Notes: generated by a model from the letters alone, not told the origin. 64,000 nucleotides of DNA from Bacteroidales bacterium (GCA_910575615.1 CAJTEX010000015.1:32888-96887), one strand, 5' to 3'; shown: positions 1 to 8,563, counted from the first letter of the stretch. Program-made: numbers and translations.

Positions 1-86
1 TCCTATGTAATCAATTCATTGTCCGTGCATCTCAAAATGGCGGATACCTTTTCGCAAGTTAATACATTAATAACGGAAGAAACCTA

Positions 87-2792
87 ATGAAAACAGAGTG
101 GATTAAAGCCATAATAACTCAACTTGCTGCATTATTTTTGTTCATAGCATTAAATGCAGAAATAATGGGTTGGTTTGATGAATATATTTTACCAACTCTT
201 TCAAGGATGAACGAAGGATCTATCTCATCAATAATTTTCGGTGTGATGTGTTTATCTACGATAGTCTTTTGGGTTAATAGATTTCGGTATCATTATTATG
301 TAAAGCCCATATATGTCTTGAGTAGTATCAGCCTATCATCTGTTTACTGGTTTTACAGACTCTTTACAGATGAATATATTGTAACAGAATCAGATATTTT
401 TCATATAGGTTTTTCAGATGTCATTTTTGGTGGTTTATTCCTATTTGGTATAATCTCTCTTTTAGTTGATTTCATTGAATTAGATGAGCCCACTTCAAAC
501 GAATCACAAAATGAAGATAAGGCTCTTTTGTTAGAGGATAAGCCTATTACTAAAAGAGAGCAAGATAGACTTGGATTCGGTGATGAAGTCGATACGTTGT
601 ATCAACGTATTATAGAACGAGAGACAACATCAGCATTAAGCATTGGCATAAATGCAAGATGGGGAGATGGGAAGTCCTCATTTATTAATCTTATGGAGGA
701 AAAATTCCTTCAGAATAAAGATCTGTTTATCGTAATTCGATTTAATCCTCGCTATTCAACCAATGACAAAATTCAGTCTGCGTTCTTTGAGGAATTATAC
801 TCTGAATTAAGTAAATATGATTCAAGATTTAAGAGTTCATTCAATGATTATCTTAGGGTAATTGATGTAATGACTGATAACAAATACTTATCGGCGTTGT
901 TTCAGTCATCCACGTTATTTAACCGAGTCAATGAAAAATCAAGGATTAATGGAGCAATAAGGCGTTTAAAAAAACGAGTTATTGTTATTATCGAAGATTT
1001 GGATCGTTTGACGGGAGATGAAATTGTTGAAGTCTTCAAATTAATTGATGGTAATGCGGCCTTCGATAATCTAATCTTTATCAGTGCTTATGACAAGGGG
1101 CGTATAAATTCACTTTTAGAATCAAAGGACGAATGGGCTGCATTCTCCGATAAATTCTTCACATGGGAACGCCCTCTTCCATTGCGATCATCACAACTAT
1201 TATTAGATTTCCTAATTCCAAACTTAACAAGCGGTCTTTCATTTAATGATGAGGAGATAGAAGATGTCAAGAGCTCAATAATAGCAAACTCCTCATTCTT
1301 TACATTCTATCTTAAAAATTTAAGAGATGTCAAGCGGTATATTAACTTAGTTAAACCATCTCTCAAGAGAATCTATAAAGAAGTAAAACTAAGGGATTTC
1401 TTGCTTATAGAATTAGTTAGATATAGGTATCCAGATGAGCATAGAGTTTTGTATGAACAGAATTCCCATAAAGACAGCGAAACAAATTTTGAACGAAAAA
1501 TAACCATTGACGGACTTGAAGACCAATATAACTCAAAGGATATTCTGAAAGTTTTATTCCCTGCTGATGGGAACAATTCCTATCGATCCATTAATTCGGT
1601 AGGTGGCTTCTCGATATACTTTCAAGAGCATTTATTTGAGCGTATCAGCAATGAAAAATTAAGCTCAATGTTAAAAAAGGAGCAAGATTATAGAGCGATT
1701 ATCAATGAAGTATTAAACAATCAAGGGTGGAATCAGCTTAGAGAGTATCTGGGATCTCTCAATACCCTTGCTTTGCCGAGTTGGGAAGCTGTAGTTAGAT
1801 ATATTGATATTTATATATATCTTAGTGCACATTATAGCGAAACGTTATACTCAATTCTCAATGTAGGTATTCTCCTTGAAAAAAAGGTTGTAGAGAGACT
1901 ATGTATAAAATTGGGGATTTCAATAGATGATTATAAATCTACACTATATGACAAGCTGATAGGCGGTAATAATGAGTATCCCTATGAAATAGTTAAGCAA
2001 CAACTATGGGCGTATAAGAGTGGTGAATTAAGACATGAACTGGTTTTCTCTGAAGATCAATTGCTAATTATACTTAAAAAATCACTTAAGAATTTGATTA
2101 AAAATAATCCCGGTTATACCCCATTGCATAATAATATTCTTAGAGCTTGTATCGCATTTATTGACCCAACGAGTAAAAAGGTTACCCTTGATGTTGAAGC
2201 ATGTGAAATGGTCTTGCATTCGATTGAAAGTAACCCGAATGAATATATCAATGATTTTGTTTATTTGGCAGGTGTTTCGTCTTCTCCTGATTGGAATAGT
2301 ATTACCTGTGATCCATTCTGGAGGCAAATATTCCTAAGTGCAGAAAATTTAAAGGACTTTATTTTCAATGAAAAGCTGGATGCCTTACCCAATATCAAGA
2401 GAGTGCGTAACTTTTGGTCAATTTACGAAGCGAACAGCTATGAACCCATCGAATTCCAAGAGCAGGGCCCTGTTCAAGCAAAGATTGATTCAGACCTTGT
2501 AGCCGAGCGTAAACTTTTAGACGAGATTTTAGAGATTGAAACTCTTGTAAATTCAATAGCTATTTCACCGGATAGTTTTGTGGCTGCATACAAAGTTCTC
2601 AAAGACTCTTTAGAACGTCTGTCTTCCAATACTCTTTACATAAAGAAAAATGGTGACGTAAGAAAATCCATTCTGAAAAAAAGAGACGAATTAAAACTTT
2701 ATAGAGAATCTGAACCCTTGAAAATTACACCAGAGATTATTGATAAAATTAAATCTTATGAAGATTATCTTGATGAACGTTTAAGACACTGA
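87..2792 (+). CDS. KAP family P-loop NTPase, membrane-anchored
   Basis: The 901-residue protein begins with about four hydrophobic segments in the first 150 residues, then carries a KAP-type NTPase domain. The Walker A motif is GDGKS at residues 193-197. Walker B is the hydrophobic strand ending in EDLDR around residues 298-306, the usual KAP form. The C-terminal 500 residues are helical and unrecognised. KAP NTPases include animal Kidins220 and the F-plasmid phage-exclusion protein PifA, and many bacterial ones sit in defence or mobile regions. A role at the inner membrane in defence is inference. The gene is visibly richer in A and T than the core genes to the right, which suggests transfer. 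It is followed after 86 bases by a RhuM gene on the same strand. Confidence 0.85.
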   Translation: MKTEWIKAIITQLAALFLFIALNAEIMGWFDEYILPTLSRMNEGSISSIIFGVMCLSTIVFWVNRFRYHYYVKPIYVLSSISLSSVYWFYRLFTDEYIVTESDIFHIGFSDVIFGGLFLFGIISLLVDFIELDEPTSNESQNEDKALLLEDKPITKREQDRLGFGDEVDTLYQRIIERETTSALSIGINARWGDGKSSFINLMEEKFLQNKDLFIVIRFNPRYSTNDKIQSAFFEELYSELSKYDSRFKSSFNDYLRVIDVMTDNKYLSALFQSSTLFNRVNEKSRINGAIRRLKKRVIVIIEDLDRLTGDEIVEVFKLIDGNAAFDNLIFISAYDKGRINSLLESKDEWAAFSDKFFTWERPLPLRSSQLLLDFLIPNLTSGLSFNDEEIEDVKSSIIANSSFFTFYLKNLRDVKRYINLVKPSLKRIYKEVKLRDFLLIELVRYRYPDEHRVLYEQNSHKDSETNFERKITIDGLEDQYNSKDILKVLFPADGNNSYRSINSVGGFSIYFQEHLFERISNEKLSSMLKKEQDYRAIINEVLNNQGWNQLREYLGSLNTLALPSWEAVVRYIDIYIYLSAHYSETLYSILNVGILLEKKVVERLCIKLGISIDDYKSTLYDKLIGGNNEYPYEIVKQQLWAYKSGELRHELVFSEDQLLIILKKSLKNLIKNNPGYTPLHNNILRACIAFIDPTSKKVTLDVEACEMVLHSIESNPNEYINDFVYLAGVSSSPDWNSITCDPFWRQIFLSAENLKDFIFNEKLDALPNIKRVRNFWSIYEANSYEPIEFQEQGPVQAKIDSDLVAERKLLDEILEIETLVNSIAISPDSFVAAYKVLKDSLERLSSNTLYIKKNGDVRKSILKKRDELKLYRESEPLKITPEIIDKIKSYEDYLDERLRH

Positions 2793-2878
2793 ATATGTAG
2801 GATTATTTATGGATAGAGGACAGATAACACTCTTTAAACGCAGGAAGGCGAAACGAAGATATACATTTTTTAGACGAT

Positions 2879-3883
2879 ATGGATTCAGACAATAATATAA
2901 TCATATATCAGGGTGAGGACGGCGAGACTCGCATTGAGGTGAAGTTTACTGGGGAGACGGTTTGGCTGTCTCAGCAGCAGCTTTGCGAGTTGTATCAGAC
3001 AAGTAAGGCTAATGTCAGCGAGCATATCAAACATATATTTGAGGACGGTGAGCTTGATGAGGATTCAGTTGTTCGGAAATTCCGAACAACTGCCGCCGAT
3101 GGTAAGTCGTACAACGTGACCTACTACAATCTCGACATGATTATTTCGTTGGGGTATAGGATTCGGTCGGTTATCGCTACGCATTTCCGCAGGTGGGCTA
3201 CTGAGCGGTTGAAGGAGTATATCATCAAGGGGTTCACAATGGACGATGAACGGTTGAAAGGAAATGGCGGTGGTGCTTACTGGCGTGAGCTGCTTGACCG
3301 TATTCGTGACATCCGTTCATCGGAGAAGGTGATGTACCGTCAGGTACTCGACCTTTATGCTACTGCCGTGGATTATGACCCTCGCAGTGACATCTCAGTG
3401 GAGTTCTTTAAGATTGTGCAGAACAAGTTGCACTTTGCCGCTCATGGTCATACTGCCGCCGAAGTTATCTTTCATCGGGCCAATGCTGAGTCTCCGATGA
3501 TGGGGCTTACTTCTTTCAAGGGCGACCATCCGACCTTGCGCGATGCAAAGATTGCCAAGAACTATCTCAGCGAGGATGAGTTGAAGATTCTGAACAATCT
3601 TGTGTCGGGATACTTTGACTTCGCCGAGATTCAGGCGATGAAACGACGCCCGATGTATATGAGCGACTATGTGCAGCAGCTCGACAATATTCTGTCTTCG
3701 ACAGGCGAGGCTTTACTCAACGGCCCCGGCACAGTCAGCCATCAGCAAGCTATGGAAAAAGCCGAGCAGGAATATCGTCTGTTCCAAGTGCGCGAACTAT
3801 CCCCCGTGGAACGAGCATATCTCGATACTATAAAAGCCCTCAATGCAAAAGCGAAAGGGAAAGGCAATAGTTCCGAAAAATAA
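2879..3883 (+). CDS. RhuM family protein
   Basis: The 334-residue protein matches the RhuM family, named from a Salmonella pathogenicity-island gene whose biochemical role is not settled. The N-terminal 100 residues look like a winged-helix DNA-binding region: WLSQQQLCELYQTSKANVSEHI reads as a helix-turn-helix, followed by a strand and YYNLDMIISLGYRI. The C-terminal part holds HFAAHGHTAAEVIFHRA, a conserved stretch of the family. No catalytic residues can be assigned with confidence. Base composition lies between that of the AT-rich KAP gene and the core genome. It ends about 90 bases before the terminator of a tRNA-Leu gene on the opposite strand. Homologues are frequent in mobile islands, so an accessory role is likely. 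Confidence 0.85.
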   Translation: MDSDNNIIIYQGEDGETRIEVKFTGETVWLSQQQLCELYQTSKANVSEHIKHIFEDGELDEDSVVRKFRTTAADGKSYNVTYYNLDMIISLGYRIRSVIATHFRRWATERLKEYIIKGFTMDDERLKGNGGGAYWRELLDRIRDIRSSEKVMYRQVLDLYATAVDYDPRSDISVEFFKIVQNKLHFAAHGHTAAEVIFHRANAESPMMGLTSFKGDHPTLRDAKIAKNYLSEDELKILNNLVSGYFDFAEIQAMKRRPMYMSDYVQQLDNILSSTGEALLNGPGTVSHQQAMEKAEQEYRLFQVRELSPVERAYLDTIKALNAKAKGKGNSSEK

Positions 3884-3946
3884 TGGGCGGAGCCGCCTGT
3901 TGAGGTTCGAGGGGAGGGTGAACGGCGGACTTCGGTTGACACCATT

Positions 3947-3965
3947 TGCACGTAATATGCACGTA
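3947..3965. repeat. Short direct repeat TGCACGTA (two copies)
   Basis: TGCACGTA occurs at 3947-3954 and again at 3958-3965, separated by three bases. The pair sits between the RhuM gene and the tRNA-Leu terminator. Paired short repeats like this can be arm or core sites of tyrosine recombinases, but no integrase is visible in the window, so the function is unknown. Confidence 0.5.
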
Positions 3966-3974
3966 GAATAAAAT

Positions 3975-4019
3975 AAAAGCGAGATAACTGTTGATGTTTC
4001 AATGAGTTATCTCGCTTTT
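3975..4019 (-). terminator. Rho-independent terminator of tRNA-Leu
   Basis: A perfect 15-bp stem (3975-3989 with 4005-4019) encloses a 15-base loop. Read on the minus strand it lies just past the tRNA 3' end and is followed by TTTTATTTTATT. The stem ends in A/T pairs on both sides, so it may also stop transcripts arriving from the RhuM gene. Confidence 0.85.
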
Positions 4020-4023
4020 GGGG

Positions 4024-4104
4024 TGCCCAGAACAGGACTCGAACCTGCACGCCTCTCGGCACGCGCACCTGAAACGCGCGCGTCTACCATTCCGCCACCT
4101 GGGC
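4024..4104 (-). tRNA. tRNA-Leu (anticodon CAG)
   Basis: The 81-nt class II tRNA folds with acceptor GCCCAGG/TCTGGGC, D arm GGCGGAATGGTAGACGC, anticodon stem CGCGT/GCGCG with loop TTCAGGT (anticodon CAG), a long variable arm, and T loop TTCGAGT. The discriminator base is A and CCA is not encoded. It decodes CUG. Leucine tRNAs are common integration sites, and here the 3' end faces the accessory KAP/RhuM block. Confidence 0.95.
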
Positions 4105-4121
4105 ATCGCGTTTTGGTAGTG

Positions 4122-4152
4122 CAAAGTTACGAAAGGTTTTTGGAAATGCAAA
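4122..4152 (-). promoter_or_regulatory. Consensus promoter of tRNA-Leu
   Basis: On the minus strand TTTG (4149-4152) is followed after exactly 19 bp by TAACTTTG (4122-4129). This is the full Bacteroidetes -33/-7 consensus. The expected start site is about 15 bases before the mature tRNA. Confidence 0.85.
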
Positions 4153-4362
4153 ATTTTTGTCGCCTTTTTTCGGGCGGATGTGGATTTTTATCGAATTTTT
4201 ATTGAAGCCCAGCTCTCAATCTGTTCTATATCCTACGCAATTCACTTTAAATAAATCCTACGCAATCCATTCTAAATTCAGCGTTTTTATTGCAATGATT
4301 CGGTAAAAATCGCGGAAGTGATTGAAAATTAAGCGGATGGGATAATGTCATAGATACAAATG

Positions 4363-4417
4363 AATCGCCAAAACGTTCAATATAAAAACATTAGACAATA
4401 TGAACGTATTGACGATT
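4363..4417 (+). promoter_or_regulatory. Stem-loop around the transposase start codon
   Basis: The bases 4363-4379 are nearly complementary to 4401-4417 (15 of 17), with a 21-base loop. The ATG at 4400-4402 sits at the loop/stem junction. Such hairpins can hide the start codon and dampen transposase translation, especially on read-through transcripts. The same arrangement is present in the second element (about 63944-64000). Confidence 0.6.
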
Positions 4418-5626
4418 CTCAAAGACTTCACCTATCGGTGCGAGTCTATATTTGAAAATACTACAACCTCAATGAGCAAAAGGTTTCTCAGCTGGCTGAT
4501 TTTAACAATACGCACGGTCGCGTTGCTCCCTGGCAAGATAAACTTCACCCGGCTGTCGCGCTATGGTGGACGCACGGCCAAGACCTTTGCATCCAATTTC
4601 AAGGCTTCCGTGGACTGGATTAAAGTCAATACAGGCATCGCAAGAGAAAATTTCGGTTGCGGTGATGACGTAGCCATTGCAATTGATCCGTCGTTTATCT
4701 CCACATCCGGCAGACTGACGTATGGCATGGGGCGTTTCTGGTCCGGGGTGGCGCAACGGGTAAAACGCGGTCTGGAGATAATGGCAATCGGGGCCATCAG
4801 TCTGAGCAGGCACACCTGCGTCATGCTCGGTGCAATCCAGTCTCCTGACTTCAGGACTCTGGAGTCCGAGCAGAACATGTCAATGCTTGACTGGTATATT
4901 TTCCTTGTCAGGTCAAAGGCCTCCGAGTTGCTGTCTCTGACCGACATACTGGTGGCCGATGCCTTCTTTTCCAAGTACAAGTTTGTGAATGAAACGGTTG
5001 CAATGGGGTTCCGGTTTGTCGGGAGATTACGGGCCAATTCATATCTCAGGTATTTGGCCATACCGGATCCCTCTGCCCCGCGCAGACGTGGCAGAAAGAA
5101 AAAGTATGGGGAGAATGTGGATTTCTCCAGCCTTGATATGTCCGTGTTCACTTCATTCATATATGAGGATTCAAAAGGAATCAAAACCCGATGTCTCACA
5201 GCGGTCGTACATTCGAGGGCATTGAAACGCGACATCCGTATCTTGGTCTGTCCGGTTGAAAACGGAGGGCTTCTTCTTTACTTCTCTACCGACACCGACA
5301 TGAGACCTGAAAAGATCATCGGTTTCTACCGCACCCGCTTCCAGATCTAGTTCGGCATACGCGATGCCAAACAGTTCACCGGACTTCAGTCGCAACAGAC
5401 CCGCGACAAAGCCCGGCTTGACTTCGCATTCAATCTTTCCTTCACTGCACTCAATGTCTGCAAAGAGGTCATAAGGAAAGATTATCCGGATCTTTCGTTA
5501 GCACAGTTCAAACGGCTTATGTTTGAATCTTACCTCGCCTCTACAATTATTTCGACTTGCGGAAAATCTCCGCATCTAAAAATAATTCAGAAAATAAATC
5601 ATCGGTTGGCTCAGTTAGCGGCTTAG
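4400..5626 (+). pseudogene. DDE transposase (IS4-like, YREK type) with in-frame amber codon
   Basis: The frame has 408 codons before its final TAG, a normal length for this IS group, and is broken once by TAG at 5348-5350 (codon 317). Catalytic aspartates are visible: D96 in AIDPSFI and D187 in LVADAFFS. The third residue should be the glutamate of Y-x2-R-x3-E-x6-K. Here the sequence reads FYRTRFQI, then the stop, then FGIRDAK, so the stop occupies exactly the glutamate position, most simply a GAG-to-TAG change. The downstream frame (ITGLQSQQTR-like region through LAQLAA) remains open with no second lesion. Without suppression the product lacks the catalytic site and about 90 C-terminal residues. 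Confidence 0.9.
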
Positions 5627-5754
5627 CCTAGGATGAACAACCTCAATTTTACCGAATCATTGTTATTGGATTCGCAGGTTTTTATTAGGTTTTGTCGGGG
5701 GTGTTGGGTGGCGATTGAGGTTTCTGAAGAAATGGGGATGGATGATTGGTTGTG

Positions 5755-5945
5755 AAGGGAAGGGAAAGGAAGTGAAGAGGGGGAGAGATAAGGAGAGAAG
5801 AAAGAGGCTGGAGGAGGGATAGGATAGGGGCGGGTGAGGAATAAGAGAGGGGAGAAGGGTGGAGAAAGAGAGATAGGAAGAGAGATAGGAAGAGAGAGGA
5901 GAAGGGATGAGGGAGAAGGGGATGAGGGGGAGGGATGGGGCGGGG
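5755..5945. repeat. Homopurine/homopyrimidine tract of about 190 bp
   Basis: Almost every base from 5755 to 5945 on the plus strand is G or A, with only scattered T or C. It includes an internal tandem of AGAGATAGGA (around 5868-5895). It lies between the insertion sequence and the 3' end of the SIMPL gene, so a read-through transcript of that gene would be pyrimidine-rich. Such tracts can adopt triplex DNA. Confidence 0.85.
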
Positions 5946-6653
5946 TTAGTCTTCGAGGTAGAAGACGATGGTGGAGACGACCCTGACGTTTTTCATGAAG
6001 GGGGTGGAGGAGCTGGTGTCCTCGATGGAGAACTGGCCCTGGGAGGCGGTCTTCATTTTGCCGACTTTGGAGTCGCTGTCTTTGGCGAACTGCTGGGCGG
6101 CTTCGCGGGCGTTTTTGGTTGCTTCGGCGATCATGTCGGGCTTGATGTCGTTGAGGGCGCGGAACTCATAATTAATATAGGAGTTGGAATAGGGGACGCC
6201 TTCTTTGAGCAGGTCGGTCTGGCGGTCGAGGAGTTCTCTTACTTTGTCGACTTTGTTTGTGGCTACGGTGATGTTGCAGCTCAGGGAGTATTTGTATCTG
6301 AATGTGCTTGAGCCATATTGGTTGGCGGTCGCGTTGTATGTGTCGGGCGGGTTGACCGAGATTTCAGATTTGTCGATGCCGTTGGAGGTCAGGAAGTTCA
6401 CTATGATGCCGTTGTATTGGGTGATTTGGTCGTAAAGGGCCATGAGGTTGTCGCCGGCGACGTTGTAGGTTATTGGCCATGTGACGAAGTCGGCCTGCAC
6501 TTGTCTTTCGGCAAGGCCGCGCACGGTGACATTGCGGTCGCGGTATGCGATGTTGTCTATGCCTGATTTGATGAATAATCCGAGAAAGAAGATGCCTGCC
6601 GCGACGAGGGCCATCCCTGCGAGGCGCATCCAGCCTGTTTTCTTGTCGTTCAT
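5946..6653 (-). CDS. SIMPL domain-containing exported or membrane-anchored protein
   Basis: The 235-residue protein has a short cytoplasmic start (MNDKKTGW), one membrane segment at residues 10-30 and a SIMPL (DUF541) domain to the C terminus. Recognisable parts are VTVRGLAERQVQADFVTWPI at the domain start and KNAREAAQQFAKDSDSKVG in the middle. SIMPL proteins are periplasmic or surface proteins found in oligomeric, channel-like rings in some species; their role is not settled. The start at 6653 gives a proper signal anchor. It ends at the edge of a homopurine tract and has no partner on its strand. Confidence 0.85.
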   Translation of the reverse strand: MNDKKTGWMRLAGMALVAAGIFFLGLFIKSGIDNIAYRDRNVTVRGLAERQVQADFVTWPITYNVAGDNLMALYDQITQYNGIIVNFLTSNGIDKSEISVNPPDTYNATANQYGSSTFRYKYSLSCNITVATNKVDKVRELLDRQTDLLKEGVPYSNSYINYEFRALNDIKPDMIAEATKNAREAAQQFAKDSDSKVGKMKTASQGQFSIEDTSSSTPFMKNVRVVSTIVFYLED

Positions 6654-6813
6654 AAGTAATGATGGAATAAGTAGTGAATAATATGAGAGGATAGGATTGT
6701 GTAGTTGCCGGACAGTGTGTCCGTATGTTTATGTAGACAAACGGCGGAGGGTAAAGTTTAATGTATTGTTGAAAAATCCACTTGTCGGATTTCATCAACT
6801 CAAAAATAATCCT

Positions 6814-6821
6814 TAACTTTG
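6814..6821 (+). promoter_or_regulatory. -7 element for tRNA-Arg
   Basis: TAACTTTG lies 22 bases before the tRNA. The -33 region is weak (TTCA at 6791). Confidence 0.6.
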
Positions 6822-6843
6822 CGCTGTAGTTCGCGACAAGGTC

Positions 6844-6917
6844 GGTTTGGTAGCTCAGCTGGATAGAGCAACTGCCTTCTAAGCAGTCGGTCGGGGGTTC
6901 GAGTCCCCCCCAAATCA
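6844..6917 (+). tRNA. tRNA-Arg (anticodon TCT)
   Basis: The 74-nt tRNA folds with acceptor GGTTTGG/CCAAATC, D arm GCTCAGCTGGATAGAGC, anticodon stem ACTGC/GCAGT with loop CTTCTAA (anticodon TCT), and T arm GGGGG-TTCGAGT-CCCCC. The discriminator is A and CCA is not encoded. It decodes AGA. Confidence 0.95.
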
Positions 6918-6920
6918 CTC

Positions 6921-6950
6921 AAAGGGATTGCCGTCAGGCTGTCCCTTTTG
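6921..6950 (+). terminator. Probable terminator after tRNA-Arg
   Basis: AAAGGGA (6921-6927) pairs with TCCCTTT (6942-6948) around a 14-base loop, followed by TGTGTT. It starts four bases after the tRNA. Confidence 0.65.
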
Positions 6951-7016
6951 TGTTAATGCCCCCGTGTCCGTCAGGCTTGGCTCTGATGGGGTCGTAAAAC
7001 AAACAACTCAGGATTT

Positions 7017-7673
7017 ATGGAAAAAGACAGTGTGATAGTGCTTTCCGGAGGTATGGACTCCGTCTCGCTCCTTTATGATTACAAAGAGAGGATTGCCCTT
7101 GCTGTGACATTTGATTATGGCAGCAACCATAATGCAAGGGAAATCGCGTGTGCCCGCGAGAACTGCCGCAGGCTCGGCGTGGAGCATCTTGTGATACCAC
7201 TGGAATTCATGGGGCGTTACTTCAACTCTTCATTGTTGAGCGGGGGCGACGCGATTCCCGAAGGGCATTACACCTCAGAGAACATGAAATCCACCGTGGT
7301 GCCTTTCCGCAACGGCATTATGCTGGCTGTGGCGTGTGGCCTGGCCGAAAGCCGTGGACTCAAAAAGGTAATGCTCGCAAATCATTCTGGCGACCATGCG
7401 ATATATCCCGACTGCCGCCAGGGGTTTGTCGACGCGATGTCGGAGGCCATGCGCCAGGGCACTTATGACGGTATCGGCATATTCGCCCCCTACACCTCTC
7501 TCACCAAGGATGAAATCGCAGCCCGCGGGGCCGCCGCCGGAGTTGACTTCTCATTGACATATTCCTGTTACAAGGGTGGGGAACGCCATTGCGGACGATG
7601 TGGCACATGTGTTGAGCGCCGGGAGGCTTTCGAGCTGGCGGGTGTGGCCGATCCTACGCTCTACGAGGAATGA
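7017..7673 (+). CDS. queC: 7-cyano-7-deazaguanine synthase QueC
   Basis: QueC converts 7-carboxy-7-deazaguanine to preQ0 with ATP and ammonia in the queuosine pathway. The 218-residue protein has the PP-loop SGGMDS at residues 10-15, the family stretch FDYGSNHNAREI, and zinc-binding cysteines C184, C192, C195 and C198. It follows the tRNA-Arg terminator by about 70 bases. No preQ1 riboswitch is evident in that gap, although CCCC (about 6959) could pair with GGGG (about 6984). It converges with dapA, leaving only five bases between them. No other queuosine gene lies in the window. Confidence 0.93.
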   Translation: MEKDSVIVLSGGMDSVSLLYDYKERIALAVTFDYGSNHNAREIACARENCRRLGVEHLVIPLEFMGRYFNSSLLSGGDAIPEGHYTSENMKSTVVPFRNGIMLAVACGLAESRGLKKVMLANHSGDHAIYPDCRQGFVDAMSEAMRQGTYDGIGIFAPYTSLTKDEIAARGAAAGVDFSLTYSCYKGGERHCGRCGTCVERREAFELAGVADPTLYEE

Positions 7674-7678
7674 GTGTT

Positions 7679-8563
7679 TCAGCCCAGGGCCTGCAGCGCG
7701 TCGCGCAGCTGCCTGCGGGTGTTTTCTGAGACCGGGGTGAGGGGCAGTCTGAGTATGTCCTCGGCCATGCCGCGTATCGCCAGCAGGGCCTTTATCCCCG
7801 AGGGATTGCCATCGGCGAACAGCGAGCGGTAGAATGGCTGCAGCGGACGGTCGAGCGCCGAGGCTTCGGCGAATTTCCCCTCCTGGCATAGATGCACCAC
7901 CCGGCCGAATTCGGCGGGCAACGCATTGCCAATCACAGAGATGACCCCTCTTGCGCCCATCGCCATCAATGGGAGTGTGAGGGCATCGTCGCCCGAAAGC
8001 ACCGCGAAATCGGCAGGCTTCTTCTCCAGTATTTCCCTGATTTGCCCCATTCGGCCTGAAGCCTCCTTGATTGCCACGATTTTTTCGGGATGCTCTGCCG
8101 CCAGGCGCAATGTAGTCGCCGCGTCGAGGTTGGCCCCCGTTCGTCCGGGCACATTGTACAGCACCACGGGAAGAGGCGAGGCTTTGGCCACTGCCTCGAA
8201 ATGCAGCCGCATGCCTTCCTGAGACGGCTTGTTGTAGAACGGCACCACCGACAGTATCGCGTCATAGCCCGAGAAATCGGTACGGGCTATGGCCTTGGTC
8301 AGGTGGCTGGTTGAATTGCCGCTCATCCCCAGCACGAGCGGGACGCGCCCGGACACGCGCTCTGCCACGAAGCGGGCAAGCTCATGGCGTTCGGAGTCGG
8401 TCAGTGTGACAGCCTCGCCTGTCGTGCCAAGCACCACAAGGTAGTCGACCCCGTTCTCCACCTGGAAATCTATCAGCCGCCCGAGCGACTGGTAATCAAT
8501 CGAAAAATCATTCTTGAAAGGTGTTGCCAGGGCAACGCCGAGGCCATCCAAACTTATTGACAT
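7679..8563 (-). CDS. dapA: 4-hydroxy-tetrahydrodipicolinate synthase
   Basis: DapA condenses pyruvate with aspartate semialdehyde, the first committed step of lysine and meso-diaminopimelate synthesis in the cytoplasm. The 294-residue TIM barrel has GTTGEAVTL at 46-54, Y137 and R141 in YNVPGRTG, and the Schiff-base lysine K166 in VAIKEASG. The length is normal. It is a single gene with its own promoter, divergent from the DUF3109 gene. The start ATG at 8563 is about 22 bases from the predicted transcription start. Confidence 0.95.
   Translation of the reverse strand: MSISLDGLGVALATPFKNDFSIDYQSLGRLIDFQVENGVDYLVVLGTTGEAVTLTDSERHELARFVAERVSGRVPLVLGMSGNSTSHLTKAIARTDFSGYDAILSVVPFYNKPSQEGMRLHFEAVAKASPLPVVLYNVPGRTGANLDAATTLRLAAEHPEKIVAIKEASGRMGQIREILEKKPADFAVLSGDDALTLPLMAMGARGVISVIGNALPAEFGRVVHLCQEGKFAEASALDRPLQPFYRSLFADGNPSGIKALLAIRGMAEDILRLPLTPVSENTRRQLRDALQALG

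Larger units (their letters stand above)
4293..5662 (+). mobile_element. IS4-family-like insertion sequence, 1370 bp, inactivated
   Basis: The element has 17-base terminal inverted repeats beginning CAATGATTCGGTAAAA: left end at 4293, right end at 5646-5662. The flanking direct repeat TTATTG occurs at 4287-4292 and 5663-5668, consistent with a 6-bp target duplication. It carries one transposase frame (4400-5626) interrupted by an amber codon. An intact target duplication suggests a fairly recent insertion. A related element starts at 63879. Confidence 0.9.

Noticed and set aside
2809..2895. A 28-codon basic frame (MDRGQITLFKRRKAKRRY...) just before the RhuM gene
   Set aside because: It overlaps the RhuM start, lies in AT-rich sequence and has no sign of translation. 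The basic residues follow from the A-rich codons.
5907..6653. Glycine/valine-rich frames on the plus strand opposite the SIMPL gene
   Set aside because: They are shadows of the minus-strand SIMPL gene and of the purine tract, with no conserved domain.
6958..7016. A preQ1 riboswitch in front of queC
   Set aside because: The gap is about 60 bases, has no convincing H-type pseudoknot with an A-rich tail, and contains only a weak CCCC/GGGG pairing.
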